Origin: Stenotrophomonas sp. MYb238
Lineage (GTDB): Bacteria > Pseudomonadota > Gammaproteobacteria > Xanthomonadales > Xanthomonadaceae
NCBI RefSeq assembly: GCF_009496535.1
Contig: NZ_WIDL01000028.1
Coordinates: forward strand, 1-41,349
DNA: 41,349 nt
Reading direction: 5' to 3'
Shown: piece after piece, positions 24,794-35,236 of the stretch
How the letters are laid out: each line of letters opens with the position of its first letter
Numbering within the stretch: position 1 is the stretch's first letter
The notes under the pieces: model-generated
The model's input: only the letters and a program-made list of their open reading frames with translations
Database searches by the model: none
Told to the model about the DNA's origin: nothing
Made by a program: the position numbers and the translations under genes

Positions 24794-25182
24794 GAGCGGC
24801 ATCCGACCGAACGGGTATGCATGGGGACGCCTGCGGCAGTGTCCAGTGCGCGGTGACGGGCATCGCAACGCGGCTATGGCGTACGGCTAACGGATCGCAC
24901 CCCGGGACCAGAAGAAAGCAACTGTGCGCGCCTTCCGGGCGAGCCACGCTCGGCGGCATCACCGACAGTTGGGGCGGTCGCCTGAAGCGGCGGCTCACTT
25001 CAACCGAAACCAGTGCTCCTGCAGGCCGGCGCCAAAACCGGAAGGCACAAGAAGTTGATCACGGGTACGCGGCCATCGGGGCATCGCGGCCGTGATTGAA
25101 AGCGGCATGACCTTCCACTGGGAAGGCCATGCCAGTGCAGAGGAGAGGTGCCCCGACCAGCGGCACCATCGCCTGCTTTAGG
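24794..25182. other. Intergenic stretch between the membrane protein and hutU
   Basis: I see no full gene. On the minus strand, 24995-25108 reads MPLSITAAMPRWPRTRDQLL then VPSGFGAGLQEHWFRLK and a stop. It looks like natural protein sequence, but it is only 37 codons long. It could be the 3' end of a lost gene. The rest has no motif I recognise. Confidence 0.35.
25104..25133 (-). terminator. Hairpin downstream of hutU
   Basis: GGCATGACCTTCC and GGAAGGCCATGCC pair as a 13-bp stem with one mismatch around the loop ACTG, about 50 bp after the hutU stop. There is no T-run, so it is a candidate end or stability structure of the hut transcript. Confidence 0.5.
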
Positions 25183-26846
<1,664 letters not shown>

Positions 26847-26850
<4 letters not shown>

Positions 26851-27692
26851 GCGTCTCTCCGGGAAGCAAAGTCAAGGCAGGCACGAAGAACCTGTTGCAA
26901 TGTGTCGCGCACAGGGGTTGCGTGGTCGGGACTGTAGGGCGAGGGCCAGTTGCCCTCGTCGATGGCCGCCGGCTCGTGCATGTAGCCGCGGCAGGCCAGC
27001 TCCATCTGCAGGGTGTGCACGCCGCCGGGGATATCGCTGTAGTGGCGGGTGATCCAGCCGCCCTTGAAGCGGCCGTTGCGCACGTGGGGCAGGCCGCTCA
27101 GCGCGCACAAGTTCTCGACCACGTCGGTCAATGCGTTGTCGCAGGCGGTATCCGGCTCGCCGGTGGGCCCGGCGCTGCCGATGTTGAACTGCGGCAGTTC
27201 GCCGTCGAACAGGTGCGGGATGCGCGAGCGGATCGAGTGCGCGTCGTATACCACCACGGTGCCGTGGCGCTGGCGCAGGCGTGCGATCTGTCCGGCCAGC
27301 GCGGCGTGGTAGGGCGCGAAATAGGTGTCGCGGCGGCGCGCAATCTCGGCTTCGTCCGGCGCGTGGCCGGCGCGGTACAGCGGCTGGTTGTCGAAGGTAG
27401 TGGTCGGGCACAGGCCGGTGGTGTTCTGGCCGGGATACAGCGACACGCCGGAGGGATCGCGGTTGACGTCGATCACCGAGCGCGAGACCGCGGTGCGCAC
27501 GGTGGTGGCGCCCAGCTCGCGGGCGAAGGCATACAGCTCGTGCACCCACCAGTCGGCATCGCGGCGCGCCAGCCACGGCGAGACGAAGCGGTCGGCAAGC
27601 TCGTCTGGCAGCTCGGTGCCGGTGTGCGGGAAGCTGACGATCAGCGGGGCGTCGCCTTGGTGGAGCTGGAGCCAGTCGGGAAGAGCGGTCAT
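26847..27692 (-). CDS. hutG: N-formylglutamate deformylase
   Basis: HutG hydrolyses N-formylglutamate to glutamate and formate, the last step of the HutF-type histidine pathway. The 281-residue product shows [10 protein letters not shown] near the N-terminus, [33 protein letters not shown] (metal-ligand region), [19 protein letters not shown], and a C-terminal helix. The ATG at 27692 is preceded by AAGG about 9 nt upstream. In-frame codons upstream belong to the repeat-rich spacer and encode no domain. It overlaps hutU by 4 nt. Confidence 0.95.
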
Positions 27693-27720
27693 TTGGGAAC
27701 CTTGTTCGTTCGCGTGGATG

Positions 27721-27994
27721 CTTTCTTCTCCCGGTGGGAGAAAGTGCCCGCTCGCGCAGGCAGGAGGCCGAAGCGGACGGCGAAGCCGGCCCGAAGGCAT
27801 GCCGCGGGAGCGGCATGCAAGGGCGGATGAGGGTGCGGGCGGAGCCTTGCGCAATCCGTTCTCGCAGGGCTTCACCCATACCCTTACCCCGACCCCCGCT
27901 TCGCGCCCCGGCCCTTGCGCTGGCGCAAGGGCGTTCGTGGGGCGGCAAACCGGTGGTTTGCAAACTGCCCCTCTCACCCTGGTGGGAGAGGGGC
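27721..27994. repeat. Hairpin-dense intergenic element between hutH and hutG
   Basis: About 275 bp carry five palindromes in a row: CTTTCTTCTCCCGGTGGGAG with AAAG at 27721-27744; GCATGCCGC-GGGA-GCGGCATGC at 27797-27818 (perfect 9-bp stem); GCCCTTGCGC-TG-GCGCAAGGGC at 27911-27932 (perfect 10-bp stem); CAAACCGGTGGTTTG at 27946-27960; and GCCCCTCTC...GAGAGGGGC at 27967-27994. The two end hairpins share a GGTGGGAGA core. No gene is present. It looks like a non-coding mobile or composite intergenic repeat inserted within the operon. Confidence 0.7.
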
Positions 27995-28004
27995 TTTCAA
28001 ACGC

Positions 28005-29546
28005 TTACTGCATGATCTCCACTTTCGGTAGCACCTCATGCAGCCCTTCGGCCAGCACGCCGCTGCGCACCAGGTCGGTAGCGGCCACCATGTCCGGATG
28101 GAAATAGCGGTCGTCCTGCAGCGTCGGCACCTGCGCGCGCAGGGTGGCGCGCACCTTCTCCAGCGCATCGCTGGAGCGCAGCGGGGCGTGGAAGTCGCAG
28201 CCCTGCGCGGCGGCCAGCAGTTCGATGCCGACGACATTGGCGGCGTTCTCCGCCATCGCCAGCAGGCGGCGTGCGCCGTGCGCGGCCATCGACACGTGGT
28301 CTTCCTGGTTGGCCGAGGTCGGGATCGAATCGACACTGGCCGGGTAGGCGCGCTGCTTGTTCTCCGACACCAGCGCCGCGGCGGTGACCTGCGGAATCAT
28401 GAAACCGGAGTTCAGGCCCGGCTTCGGGGTGAGGAAGGCGGGCAGGCCGGACAGCGCCGGATCGACCAGCATGGCGATGCGGCGCTCGCTGATCGAGCCG
28501 ATCTCGCACACTGCCATCGCCAGCATGTCGGCGGCGAAGGCCACCGGTTCGGCATGGAAGTTGCCGCCGCTCAGCGCTTCGCCGGTGTCGGTGAACACCA
28601 GCGGGTTGTCGGAGACGCCATTGGCCTCGATCTCCAGCGTGGTCGCCGCTTGCCGGATCACGTCCAAGGCCGCGCCCATCACCTGCGGCTGGCAGCGCAG
28701 GCAGTACGGGTCCTGCACCCGCACGTCGTTGTCGCGGTGCGATTCGCGGATCAATGATCCGGCCATCAGCGTGCGCAGCGCGGCGGCGGTGGCGATCTGC
28801 CCGCGCTGGCCGCGGATGCTGTGGATGCGCGGGTCGAACGGAGTGTCCGACCCCTTGGCCGCCTCCACGGACAGCGCGCCGGTGACCAGCGCGGCCTGGA
28901 ATACGGTTTCGATCTCGAACAGGCCGGCCAGCGCGTAGGCGGTGGAATACTGGGTGCCGTTGAGCAGGGCCAGGCCTTCCTTCGCGCCCAGCACCAGTGG
29001 TTCCAGCCCGGTCTGCCTGAATGCCTGCGCTGCCGGCATGCGCACGCCGCCGACGAAGGCTTCGCCGACGCCGATCATCACGCTGGCCAGGTGCGACAGC
29101 GGCGCCAGGTCGCCGGACGCGCCGACCGAGCCCTGGCACGGCACCACCGGCACCACGTCCTTCTGCAGCATGGCTTCCAGCAGCGCCAGCGTCTGCGGGC
29201 GGATGCCCGAGGCGCCCTGCGCCAGGCTGGTGAGCTTGAGCGCCATCATCAACCGCACCACGCTGGCCGGCATCGGCTCGCCGACGCCCGCGGCGTGCGA
29301 CAGCACGATGTTGCGCTGCAGGGTTTCAAGGTCTTCGCGCTCGATGCGCACGCTGGCCAGCTTGCCGAAGCCGGTGTTGATGCCATAGACCGGCTCGCCC
29401 CTGGCGACGATGGCTTCGACCACCTGCGCGCTGCGCAGCACGGCGGCCTGCGCCGATGCGTCCAGGCGCACGCTGGCGCCACGGTAGACCTGCCGCCATT
29501 GCGCCAGCGGAACGTGGCCGGGGCGAAGCACGAGGGGGGAATTCAT
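28005..29546 (-). CDS. hutH: Histidine ammonia-lyase
   Basis: HutH removes ammonia from histidine to give urocanate, the entry step of the pathway. The product has 513 residues, the family norm of about 510. The Ala143-Ser144-Gly145 triad in [16 protein letters not shown] cyclises to the MIO electrophile. [12 protein letters not shown] carries the active-site Tyr, and other blocks such as [11 protein letters not shown] and [14 protein letters not shown] are conserved. GGAG lies 8-10 nt upstream of the ATG at 29546. The hairpin-rich element follows it, and hutG comes next on the same strand. Confidence 0.97.
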   Translation of the reverse strand: MNSPLVLRPGHVPLAQWRQVYRGASVRLDASAQAAVLRSAQVVEAIVARGEPVYGINTGFGKLASVRIEREDLETLQRNIVLSHAAGVGEPMPASVVRLMMALKLTSLAQGASGIRPQTLALLEAMLQKDVVPVVPCQGSVGASGDLAPLSHLASVMIGVGEAFVGGVRMPAAQAFRQTGLEPLVLGAKEGLALLNGTQYSTAYALAGLFEIETVFQAALVTGALSVEAAKGSDTPFDPRIHSIRGQRGQIATAAALRTLMAGSLIRESHRDNDVRVQDPYCLRCQPQVMGAALDVIRQAATTLEIEANGVSDNPLVFTDTGEALSGGNFHAEPVAFAADMLAMAVCEIGSISERRIAMLVDPALSGLPAFLTPKPGLNSGFMIPQVTAAALVSENKQRAYPASVDSIPTSANQEDHVSMAAHGARRLLAMAENAANVVGIELLAAAQGCDFHAPLRSSDALEKVRATLRAQVPTLQDDRYFHPDMVAATDLVRSGVLAEGLHEVLPKVEIMQ

Positions 29547-29585
29547 CGGGTTACTCCGTTGCTGAGGTTTGTTTCTTGGTTTTTT

Positions 29586-29666
29586 GTAGGAGCGGCTTCA
29601 GCCGCGATGGGCTTTCGCGCAGATCAGTCCAGCGCGAAAGCCCATCGCGGCTGAAGCCGCTCCTAC
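29586..29666. repeat. GTAG-headed REP palindrome pair, copy D (perfect 35-bp arms)
   Basis: Arms at 29586-29620 and 29632-29666 are perfectly complementary over 35 bp and close on an 11-nt loop, AGATCAGTCCA. The element fills the spacer between hutI and hutH and ends 2 bp before the hutI stop codon, so the hut mRNA must carry this very strong hairpin between two coding regions. Confidence 0.93.
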
Positions 29667-29668
29667 GG

Positions 29669-30877
29669 TCACTGGACGGCCTCGCCGCGGAACACGCGCG
29701 AATGCAGCGGGTTGAAGCCCATGCGGTAGACCAGGTCGGCCGGGGCGTCGATGTCCCAGATCGCCAGGTCGCAGTCCATGCCGGCAACCAGGCGGCCGAC
29801 GCGTTCATGGCGGCCGAGCGCGCGCGCCGCTTCGCGGGTGAAACCGGCAATGCATTCGTCCACGGTCATGCGGAACAGGGTGGCGGCCATGTTCATCGCC
29901 AGCAGCGGGCTGGTCAGCGGCGAGGTGCCGGGGTTGCTGTCGGTGGCCAGCGCCAGCGGCACGCCGGCCTCGCGCAGTTTCTGCAGCGGCGGCGCGGTGG
30001 TGTCGCGGGTGAAGTAGTAGGCGCCGGGCAGCAGCACGGCGACGGTGCCGGCCTGGCGCATCGCGGCGATGCCGGCGTCGTCCAGGTGCTCGATGTGGTC
30101 GGCCGACAGCGCGCCGTGCCGGGCGGCCAGTTCGGCGCCGTGCTGGTTGCTCAGCTGCTCGGCGTGGATCTTGATCTTCAACCCGTGCGCGTGGGCGGCG
30201 GCGAACACCTGCGCGGCCTGTTCGCGCGGGAAGGCGATGTTCTCGCAGAACACGTCCACCGCTTCGGCCAGGCCTTCGGCGGCGACGGCCGGGATCATCG
30301 TGCCGCACACTTCGTCGATGTATTCCTGCGCCTGCCGCCCCGGCGGCACCGCATGCGCGCCGAGGAAGGTGGGGACGATTTCGACTTTGCGCAGCTGCGC
30401 CAGCCGCTTCGCCACGCGCAGCTGCTTGCGCTCGTCTTCCAGCGTCAGCCCGTATCCGGACTTGATCTCGACGGTGGTGACGCCCTCGGCCAGCATCGCG
30501 TCGAGGCGGGGCAGGGTGGCGGCGATCAACGCATCGTCGTCGGCCTGGCGGGTGGCGCGCACGGTGGAGACGATGCCGCCGCCGGCGCGGGCGATGTCGG
30601 CATAGCTCACGCCCTGCAGGCGCTGCTCGAACTCGTTGGCGCGGTTGCCGGCGTAGACGAGGTGGGTGTGGCAGTCGACCAGGCCGGGGCCGATCCAGCG
30701 GCCGCCGCAGTCGATGCGCTGCGCGGCGTCGAACGCGGGCGCGCCTGCGGCGGGGCCGGCATGGACGATGCGGCCATCGCGCGCGGCGATGACGCCGTCG
30801 CGGATGACGCCCAGCCCGCCGTTGGCGTCGTCGAGCGTCATCAGATGGGCGTTGTGCCAGACCGTATCGCAGTGCAT
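29669..30877 (-). CDS. hutI: Imidazolonepropionase
   Basis: HutI opens the imidazolone ring to give N-formimino-L-glutamate, step three of histidine breakdown. The 402-residue product is an amidohydrolase. The metal-binding HxH is in [20 protein letters not shown], followed by KSGYGL, the histidines of [16 protein letters not shown] and [10 protein letters not shown], and the metal Asp in [15 protein letters not shown] lies about 5 nt before the ATG at 30877. It is the first gene of the minus-strand hut operon and is divergent from hutF across a 60-bp promoter region. Confidence 0.96.
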   Translation of the reverse strand: MHCDTVWHNAHLMTLDDANGGLGVIRDGVIAARDGRIVHAGPAAGAPAFDAAQRIDCGGRWIGPGLVDCHTHLVYAGNRANEFEQRLQGVSYADIARAGGGIVSTVRATRQADDDALIAATLPRLDAMLAEGVTTVEIKSGYGLTLEDERKQLRVAKRLAQLRKVEIVPTFLGAHAVPPGRQAQEYIDEVCGTMIPAVAAEGLAEAVDVFCENIAFPREQAAQVFAAAHAHGLKIKIHAEQLSNQHGAELAARHGALSADHIEHLDDAGIAAMRQAGTVAVLLPGAYYFTRDTTAPPLQKLREAGVPLALATDSNPGTSPLTSPLLAMNMAATLFRMTVDECIAGFTREAARALGRHERVGRLVAGMDCDLAIWDIDAPADLVYRMGFNPLHSRVFRGEAVQ

Positions 30878-30896
30878 GCGCGCCTCTCGCGTCTAT

Positions 30897-30908
30897 TTGT
30901 ATATACAA
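30897..30908. promoter_or_regulatory. Probable HutC operator between hutI and hutF
   Basis: The perfect 12-bp palindrome TTGTATATACAA lies in the 60-bp gap between the divergent hutI and hutF starts, 20 bp from hutI and 30 bp from hutF. It matches the known HutC-type operator consensus of Pseudomonas and relatives, and the region is strikingly AT-rich for this genome. It probably overlaps the promoters of both transcripts, so HutC can repress both until urocanate is present. Confidence 0.85.
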
Positions 30909-30937
30909 TAATCAGCGACTACCGGGAGTGTCCAGCG

Positions 30938-32308
30938 ATGGCGAACGAAGTTTCCAAACCGCAGCGTTTCCATGCCGCGCAGGCGCTGTTGCCGCAGGGC
31001 TGGGCGCGCGAGGTGCGCATCGACTGCGCCGATGGGCGGATCGTCGCGGTGACGGCCGACGCGCCGGCCGACCCCGGCGCGCAGCCGCTGGGCGCGGTGG
31101 TGCCGGGGCTGGGCAACCTGCACAGCCATGCCTTCCAGCGGGCGATGGCCGGGCTGACCGAAGTGGGCGGGCGTTCGGGCGACAGCTTCTGGAGCTGGCG
31201 CGAGCTGATGTACCGCTTCCTCGACCGGCTGACCCCGGACGACCTCCAGGCCGTGGCCGAGCAGGCCTACATGGAAATGCTGGAATCGGGCTTCACCCGC
31301 GTCGGCGAGTTCCATTACCTGCATCACGCGCCGGACGGCCAGCGTTATGCCGACCACGCCGAGATGTCCGGCCGCATCGCCGCGGCCGCGGACGCGACCG
31401 GGTTGGGGCTGACCCTGCTGCCGGTGTTCTACGCCCACAGCGATTTCGGCGGCGCCGCGCCGCTGCCTGCGCAGCGGCGTTTCCTGCACGATGTCGATGG
31501 CTTCGCCGCGCTGCTGGACGGTTGCCGGCAGGCGCTGCGCGATACCCCGGACGCGGTGCTCGGGCTGGCCCCGCACAGCCTGCGCGCCTGCACGCCGCAG
31601 CAGTTGCAGGCGCTGCCGGCGCTGGTGGACGGGCCGATCCACATCCATATCGCCGAGCAGATGCGCGAAGTCGAGGCCTGCCTGGCATGGAGCGGGCAGC
31701 GTCCGGTGGCCTGGCTGCTGGACAACGCGGCGGTCGACGCACGCTGGTGCCTGGTGCACGCCACCCACCTGCAGGACGAGGAAGTGCGCGGCATCGCCGG
31801 CAGCGGCGCCGTGGCCGGGCTGTGCCCGGTCACCGAGGCCAACCTCGGCGACGGCCTGTTCCCGATGCGCGAGTTCGTGCGCCATGGCGGGCGCTTCGGC
31901 GTCGGCTCCGATTCCAACGTGCTGATCGACGCGGCCGAGGAACTGCGGCTGCTCGAGTACGGCCAGCGGCTGGCGCTGCGCGGGCGCAACGTGGTCTCGC
32001 CGGGCGAGCTGTCCAGCGGCCGCTGGCTGTACCAGCAGGCGCAGGACGGCGCCGCGCAGGCGCTGGGCGTGGCGGCCGGGTTGGCCGCCGGTGCGCCGGC
32101 GGACCTGGTCGAGCTGGATACGCGGCATCCATCGCTGCATGGCCGCGCGGGCGACGCGCTGCTGGACAGCTGGGTGTTCGCCGCGCGCGGCGGCGCGGTG
32201 CATTCGGTATGGCGCAACGGCCGGCAATGGGTGCGCGATGGTCGCCATGTGCGCCGCGACGAGGTGGCCGCGCGCTATCGGGCGGCGTTGCAGCGGATAC
32301 TGGGCTGA
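30938..32308 (+). CDS. hutF: Formimidoylglutamate deiminase
   Basis: HutF converts N-formimino-L-glutamate to N-formyl-L-glutamate and ammonia, making this the five-step (HutF/HutG) version of the pathway. The 456-residue product is an amidohydrolase: H62-x-H64 in LGNLHSHAFQRAM, LAPHSLRAC, HIHIAEQ, HATHLQDEE, and the metal Asp in VGSDSNVLIDAAEELR. The ATG at 30938 is preceded by GGGAG about 9 nt upstream. In-frame codons farther upstream run through the hutI antisense strand and are not used. hutC follows 19 nt downstream, probably in the same transcript. Confidence 0.95.
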   Translation: MANEVSKPQRFHAAQALLPQGWAREVRIDCADGRIVAVTADAPADPGAQPLGAVVPGLGNLHSHAFQRAMAGLTEVGGRSGDSFWSWRELMYRFLDRLTPDDLQAVAEQAYMEMLESGFTRVGEFHYLHHAPDGQRYADHAEMSGRIAAAADATGLGLTLLPVFYAHSDFGGAAPLPAQRRFLHDVDGFAALLDGCRQALRDTPDAVLGLAPHSLRACTPQQLQALPALVDGPIHIHIAEQMREVEACLAWSGQRPVAWLLDNAAVDARWCLVHATHLQDEEVRGIAGSGAVAGLCPVTEANLGDGLFPMREFVRHGGRFGVGSDSNVLIDAAEELRLLEYGQRLALRGRNVVSPGELSSGRWLYQQAQDGAAQALGVAAGLAAGAPADLVELDTRHPSLHGRAGDALLDSWVFAARGGAVHSVWRNGRQWVRDGRHVRRDEVAARYRAALQRILG

Positions 32309-32327
32309 TTCCAGGCAGGATCGACGA

Positions 32328-33056
32328 GTGAAGGACAAGAAGGCGCCCAGCCTCAACCAGCGCATCCGTGGCGACATCGAGAGCCGCATCCTCAGCGGCG
32401 AGTGGATGCCGGGCCACCGCATCCCGTTCGAGCACGAACTGATGGCGCAGTACGGCTGCTCGCGCATGACGGTCAACAAGGTGCTCACCGCGCTGGCCGA
32501 GAGCGGCATGATCGAGCGCCGCCGCCGCGCCGGTTCCTTCGTCGCGCGGCAGCCGCCGCACCTGGAGCAGGTGGCGCTGGAGATCCCCGACATCGCGCTG
32601 GCGGTGAACGAACGCGGCCACAGCTACGGGTTCAGGCTGCTGGAGCGGCAGCAGCGCCGCGCCGATGCGGCGGTGCCGGAGGAGGTGCGGCTGGTGGGCG
32701 ATGGCGAACTGCTGGCGATGCGCTGCCTGCACCTGGCCGACGGCCGGCCGCTGGCGCTGGAGCGGCGGCTGATCAACCCCGAAGCGGTACCGGAGACGCT
32801 GGCGGTGGATTTCTCCACCCACGCACCCGGCAGCTGGCTGCTGCAGAACGTGTCGTGGACGCGCGGCCAGCACCGCATCAGCGCGGTGGCCGCCACCGCC
32901 ACCGAAGCCGCGTTGCTGGAGGTGCCGGTGGGCAGCGCCTGCCTGGTCATCGACCGCCAGACCTGGCGCGGCGAAATGCCCATCACCTGGGTGCGGCAGA
33001 AGTTCCTGGGCGATGCCTACGACCTGATCGCGCGCTTCGCGCCGGGCGGCCGCTGA
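32328..33056 (+). CDS. hutC: Histidine utilisation repressor HutC (GntR family)
   Basis: HutC represses hut genes and lets go when it binds urocanate. The 242-residue product has an N-terminal winged helix-turn-helix (about 8-75; HELMAQYGCSRMTVNKVLTA then LAESGMIERRRRAGSFVA) and a C-terminal UTRA ligand-binding domain (about 90-235) of the HutC subfamily. I chose the GTG start at 32328 because CAGGA precedes it by 8 nt and the protein then begins K-D-K-K-A-P as in relatives. Frames further upstream overlap hutF. Its presumed target TTGTATATACAA lies in the hutI/hutF gap, so it would also repress its own transcript. Confidence 0.94.
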   Translation: MKDKKAPSLNQRIRGDIESRILSGEWMPGHRIPFEHELMAQYGCSRMTVNKVLTALAESGMIERRRRAGSFVARQPPHLEQVALEIPDIALAVNERGHSYGFRLLERQQRRADAAVPEEVRLVGDGELLAMRCLHLADGRPLALERRLINPEAVPETLAVDFSTHAPGSWLLQNVSWTRGQHRISAVAATATEAALLEVPVGSACLVIDRQTWRGEMPITWVRQKFLGDAYDLIARFAPGGR

Positions 33057-33064
33057 CCAGCTCC

Positions 33065-33137
33065 GTGCAGGAGCGCACCTTGGTGCGCGATGGGGCTTCA
33101 CCGGTAGGGCCCATCGCGCACCAAGGTGCGCTCCTAC
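33065..33137. repeat. REP-like palindrome with a different stem core, copy E
   Basis: The arms read AGGAGCGCACCTTGGTGCGC and its complement, ending in GCTCCTAC. The outer AGGAGCG and the inner GCGATGGGGCTTCACCGGTA match copy A at 2643 almost exactly, but the stem core CACCTTGGTG replaces the GGCTTCAGCC of the other copies. It starts 9 bp after the hutC stop and may close that transcript. Confidence 0.85.
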
Positions 33138-33188
33138 GAGAATCGGCCTTCGGTGCCGGCGGAGGTGGAGCGTTCCGCTCCCGCTTGC

Positions 33189-34262
33189 TCAGAACGTCCG
33201 GCACTGCCGCCAGCGCACCGGTTCGCCGGTGCCGGGGCGCGGGTTGAGCTGGATGCGTACGGTGCGCAGCGCGGGGTAGTGCTCGACCTCGCGGCAGATG
33301 CGCGGCCATACCGTGGCATCGTCCGCGCTGCGTTCGACCGACAGGGTGGAGCGGGTCAGCCAGATGCCGCTGATGACCCCGGGCGTGGCGGCCAGCTTCT
33401 TGGACACGGCCTGCTGGTAGCGCAGCAGGGTTTCCGGGTCGGGATCTTCCTGCAGGTCGTCCGCCGCGGCTTTCGCCGTGCCGGGAATAGTGGCGGGCGC
33501 GGGCTGCGGCGTGGCGGCGGGAGCCTCGGTCTTGGCCGGCGCCGGTGCCGGTGCCGGTGCGGGCGGCTGGGCAGGGGCTTCCGGTGCGGGCGCCGGATGC
33601 GCGGGAGTCGCCGGCGCCGGTGTCGCCATCGGGGCGGCATCGGCGCGTGGCGAAAGGTTCTCGTCGATCTGCAGGGTCATGTAGCCCATGCCGGCCAGCA
33701 GGCCGACCGCGACCGCGCCGAGCGCGGCGATGCCGGTCTGGCGCACCGCCTCGCGGCGGGCGATGCCTTCCACCATGGCGCGCATGTCCTCGGGCACGCA
33801 GGGCGCCAGGACATGCCACAGCAGGCGGCCGTCGAGCACTTCGATGGATTCCTTTTCCGCCGCCGCCAGGCCGTCGCGTTCGACCAGTCCCTCGGTGATG
33901 AGGATGCCGCCGGCCGCGCCGGTCAGGCGCAGGGCGGCACCGAGTTCGGTGATCGCCGGCGCGCCGATCCGGTAGGCGCGGCCATGCTTGCACGACAGCA
34001 GCCAGCGCTGGCCGTCGCGTTCCATCAGGAAGTCGCTGCTGGTGCCGCGGTCGCCGTTGTCCTCGCCGGAGAGGTCCCGCAGGCCGCGCTGCTCGGCCAT
34101 GGCGCGCCGCACGATCTGCGAGAACTCGCGCCAGCGCATGCCGGCCAGCGCGGCCAGGCCGTGCTGCGTTTCGGTTTTCCGGCGCTTGACCATCCACAGC
34201 CAGGCCGAGGTCAGGCCCCATACGAGCAGCGCGAGCAGCAGGGCCAGGATCCAGGAAAACAT
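33189..34262 (-). CDS. Membrane-anchored restriction-endonuclease-like (Mrr fold) protein
   Basis: The 357-residue product has a membrane helix at 4-26, then a restriction-endonuclease-like domain (about 40-155). It carries MRWREFSQIVRRAM, a catalytic-type Asp77 in TSSDFLMERDG and the S-x-K motif (S90, K92) in WLLSCKHGRAYRIG, the D...(E/Q/S)xK pattern of Mrr-like nucleases, followed by GAAGGILITEGL. A second helix at 175-197 leads to a Pro/Ala-repeat linker (205-262) and a C-terminal domain of about 90 residues, presumably periplasmic. Nothing in the neighbourhood suggests a methylase, so it is not a classic restriction system. Its function is unknown. The upstream gap to yggS is 85 bp. Confidence 0.8.
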   Translation of the reverse strand: MFSWILALLLALLVWGLTSAWLWMVKRRKTETQHGLAALAGMRWREFSQIVRRAMAEQRGLRDLSGEDNGDRGTSSDFLMERDGQRWLLSCKHGRAYRIGAPAITELGAALRLTGAAGGILITEGLVERDGLAAAEKESIEVLDGRLLWHVLAPCVPEDMRAMVEGIARREAVRQTGIAALGAVAVGLLAGMGYMTLQIDENLSPRADAAPMATPAPATPAHPAPAPEAPAQPPAPAPAPAPAKTEAPAATPQPAPATIPGTAKAAADDLQEDPDPETLLRYQQAVSKKLAATPGVISGIWLTRSTLSVERSADDATVWPRICREVEHYPALRTVRIQLNPRPGTGEPVRWRQCRTF

Positions 34263-34347
34263 CGTTACATCCGGTGAGGGAGCGAGAGCGCAGGCGCGCA
34301 GTTTATAGCGCTTCGCGCCAGGCCGATGCGACGTGGCGCGCTTGCGT

Positions 34348-35136
34348 TCAGCTGTTGCCGCCCGGCCAGTAATGGCTGTCCGGGACCGCGCGCGCGCCGA
34401 AGATGGCCTGGCCGACGCGCACCACGGTGGCGCCTTCCTCGATGGCGATCTCGAAGTCGCCGGACATGCCCATCGACAGCTCGTCCAGGCCGATGCCGTC
34501 GGGCGCGTCCTGGCGCAGGCGGTCGCGCAGCCCGCGCAGGCGCACGAAGCAGGCGCGCACGCGCTCGGCGTCGTCGGAGAACAGCGCCAGCGTCATCAGC
34601 CCGCGCACGCGCAGCGCCGGGAACCGCGGCAGTTCGTGGAGGAAGGCCGGCACATCGGCGGGGGCCAGGCCGTACTTGCTGTCCTCCTCGGAGGTGTTGA
34701 CCTGCACGAACACGTCCAGCGTGCGGCGTTCCTGCTGCAGGCGGCGGTCCAGCGTTTCGGCCAGGCGCAGGCTGTCCAGCGCCTGGAATTCGCTGGCGAA
34801 GCGCGCCACCAGCTTGGCCTTGTTGGTCTGCAGGTGGCCGATCACCGACCAGCGCAGGTCGGCCAGGTCCTGCATCGCCTCCCACTTGTGGTGCGCTTCC
34901 TGCACCTTGTTCTCGCCGAGGAAGCGGCAGCCGGCGGCGTAGGCCTGGCGGATGCGGGCCTCGTCGATGGTCTTGCTGACCGGCAGCAGGCGCACGCCGG
35001 CCGGGTCGCGCCCGGCGCGGCGGCAGGCCGCCTCGATGCGCGCCTGCACTGCGGCCAGGTTGTGCCGGAAATCGTCCACCGTCTCGGCACGCGGATAACG
35101 CCCGTGCTGGTCGTGGCGGGTGGGGGTGTCGGTCAT
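34348..35136 (-). CDS. yggS: YggS-family pyridoxal phosphate homeostasis protein
   Basis: This protein binds PLP without known enzyme activity and keeps PLP and amino-acid pools balanced. The 262-residue product is a single alanine-racemase-like barrel. PLP-binding Lys55 is in LLPVSKTI, followed by FLGENKVQEAHHKW, WSVIGHLQTNKAK, VFVQVNTSEEDSKYGL, GLMTLA and the phosphate-binding LSMGMSGDFEIAI then RVGQAIFG. The ATG at 35136 has AGGAAG upstream. An in-frame ATG at 35169 gives 11 more residues without conservation. In many proteobacteria yggS is next to pilT or proC. Neither is in the window. Confidence 0.94.
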   Translation of the reverse strand: MTDTPTRHDQHGRYPRAETVDDFRHNLAAVQARIEAACRRAGRDPAGVRLLPVSKTIDEARIRQAYAAGCRFLGENKVQEAHHKWEAMQDLADLRWSVIGHLQTNKAKLVARFASEFQALDSLRLAETLDRRLQQERRTLDVFVQVNTSEEDSKYGLAPADVPAFLHELPRFPALRVRGLMTLALFSDDAERVRACFVRLRGLRDRLRQDAPDGIGLDELSMGMSGDFEIAIEEGATVVRVGQAIFGARAVPDSHYWPGGNS

Positions 35137-35236
35137 GGCGGCTTCCTGTAAAACGGGTGCGGCGCCCATTATCCGCGCCGCGGGCCCGGGCTGCCCAGCC
35201 GCACCGGCGGCGCGGACACGGGAAGGCCGGCGCCGT

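Noticed and set aside
33189-34262. A restriction-modification system around the Mrr-like gene
   Set aside because: No methyltransferase or specificity gene lies nearby, and the protein is membrane-anchored, so a classic system is not supported.
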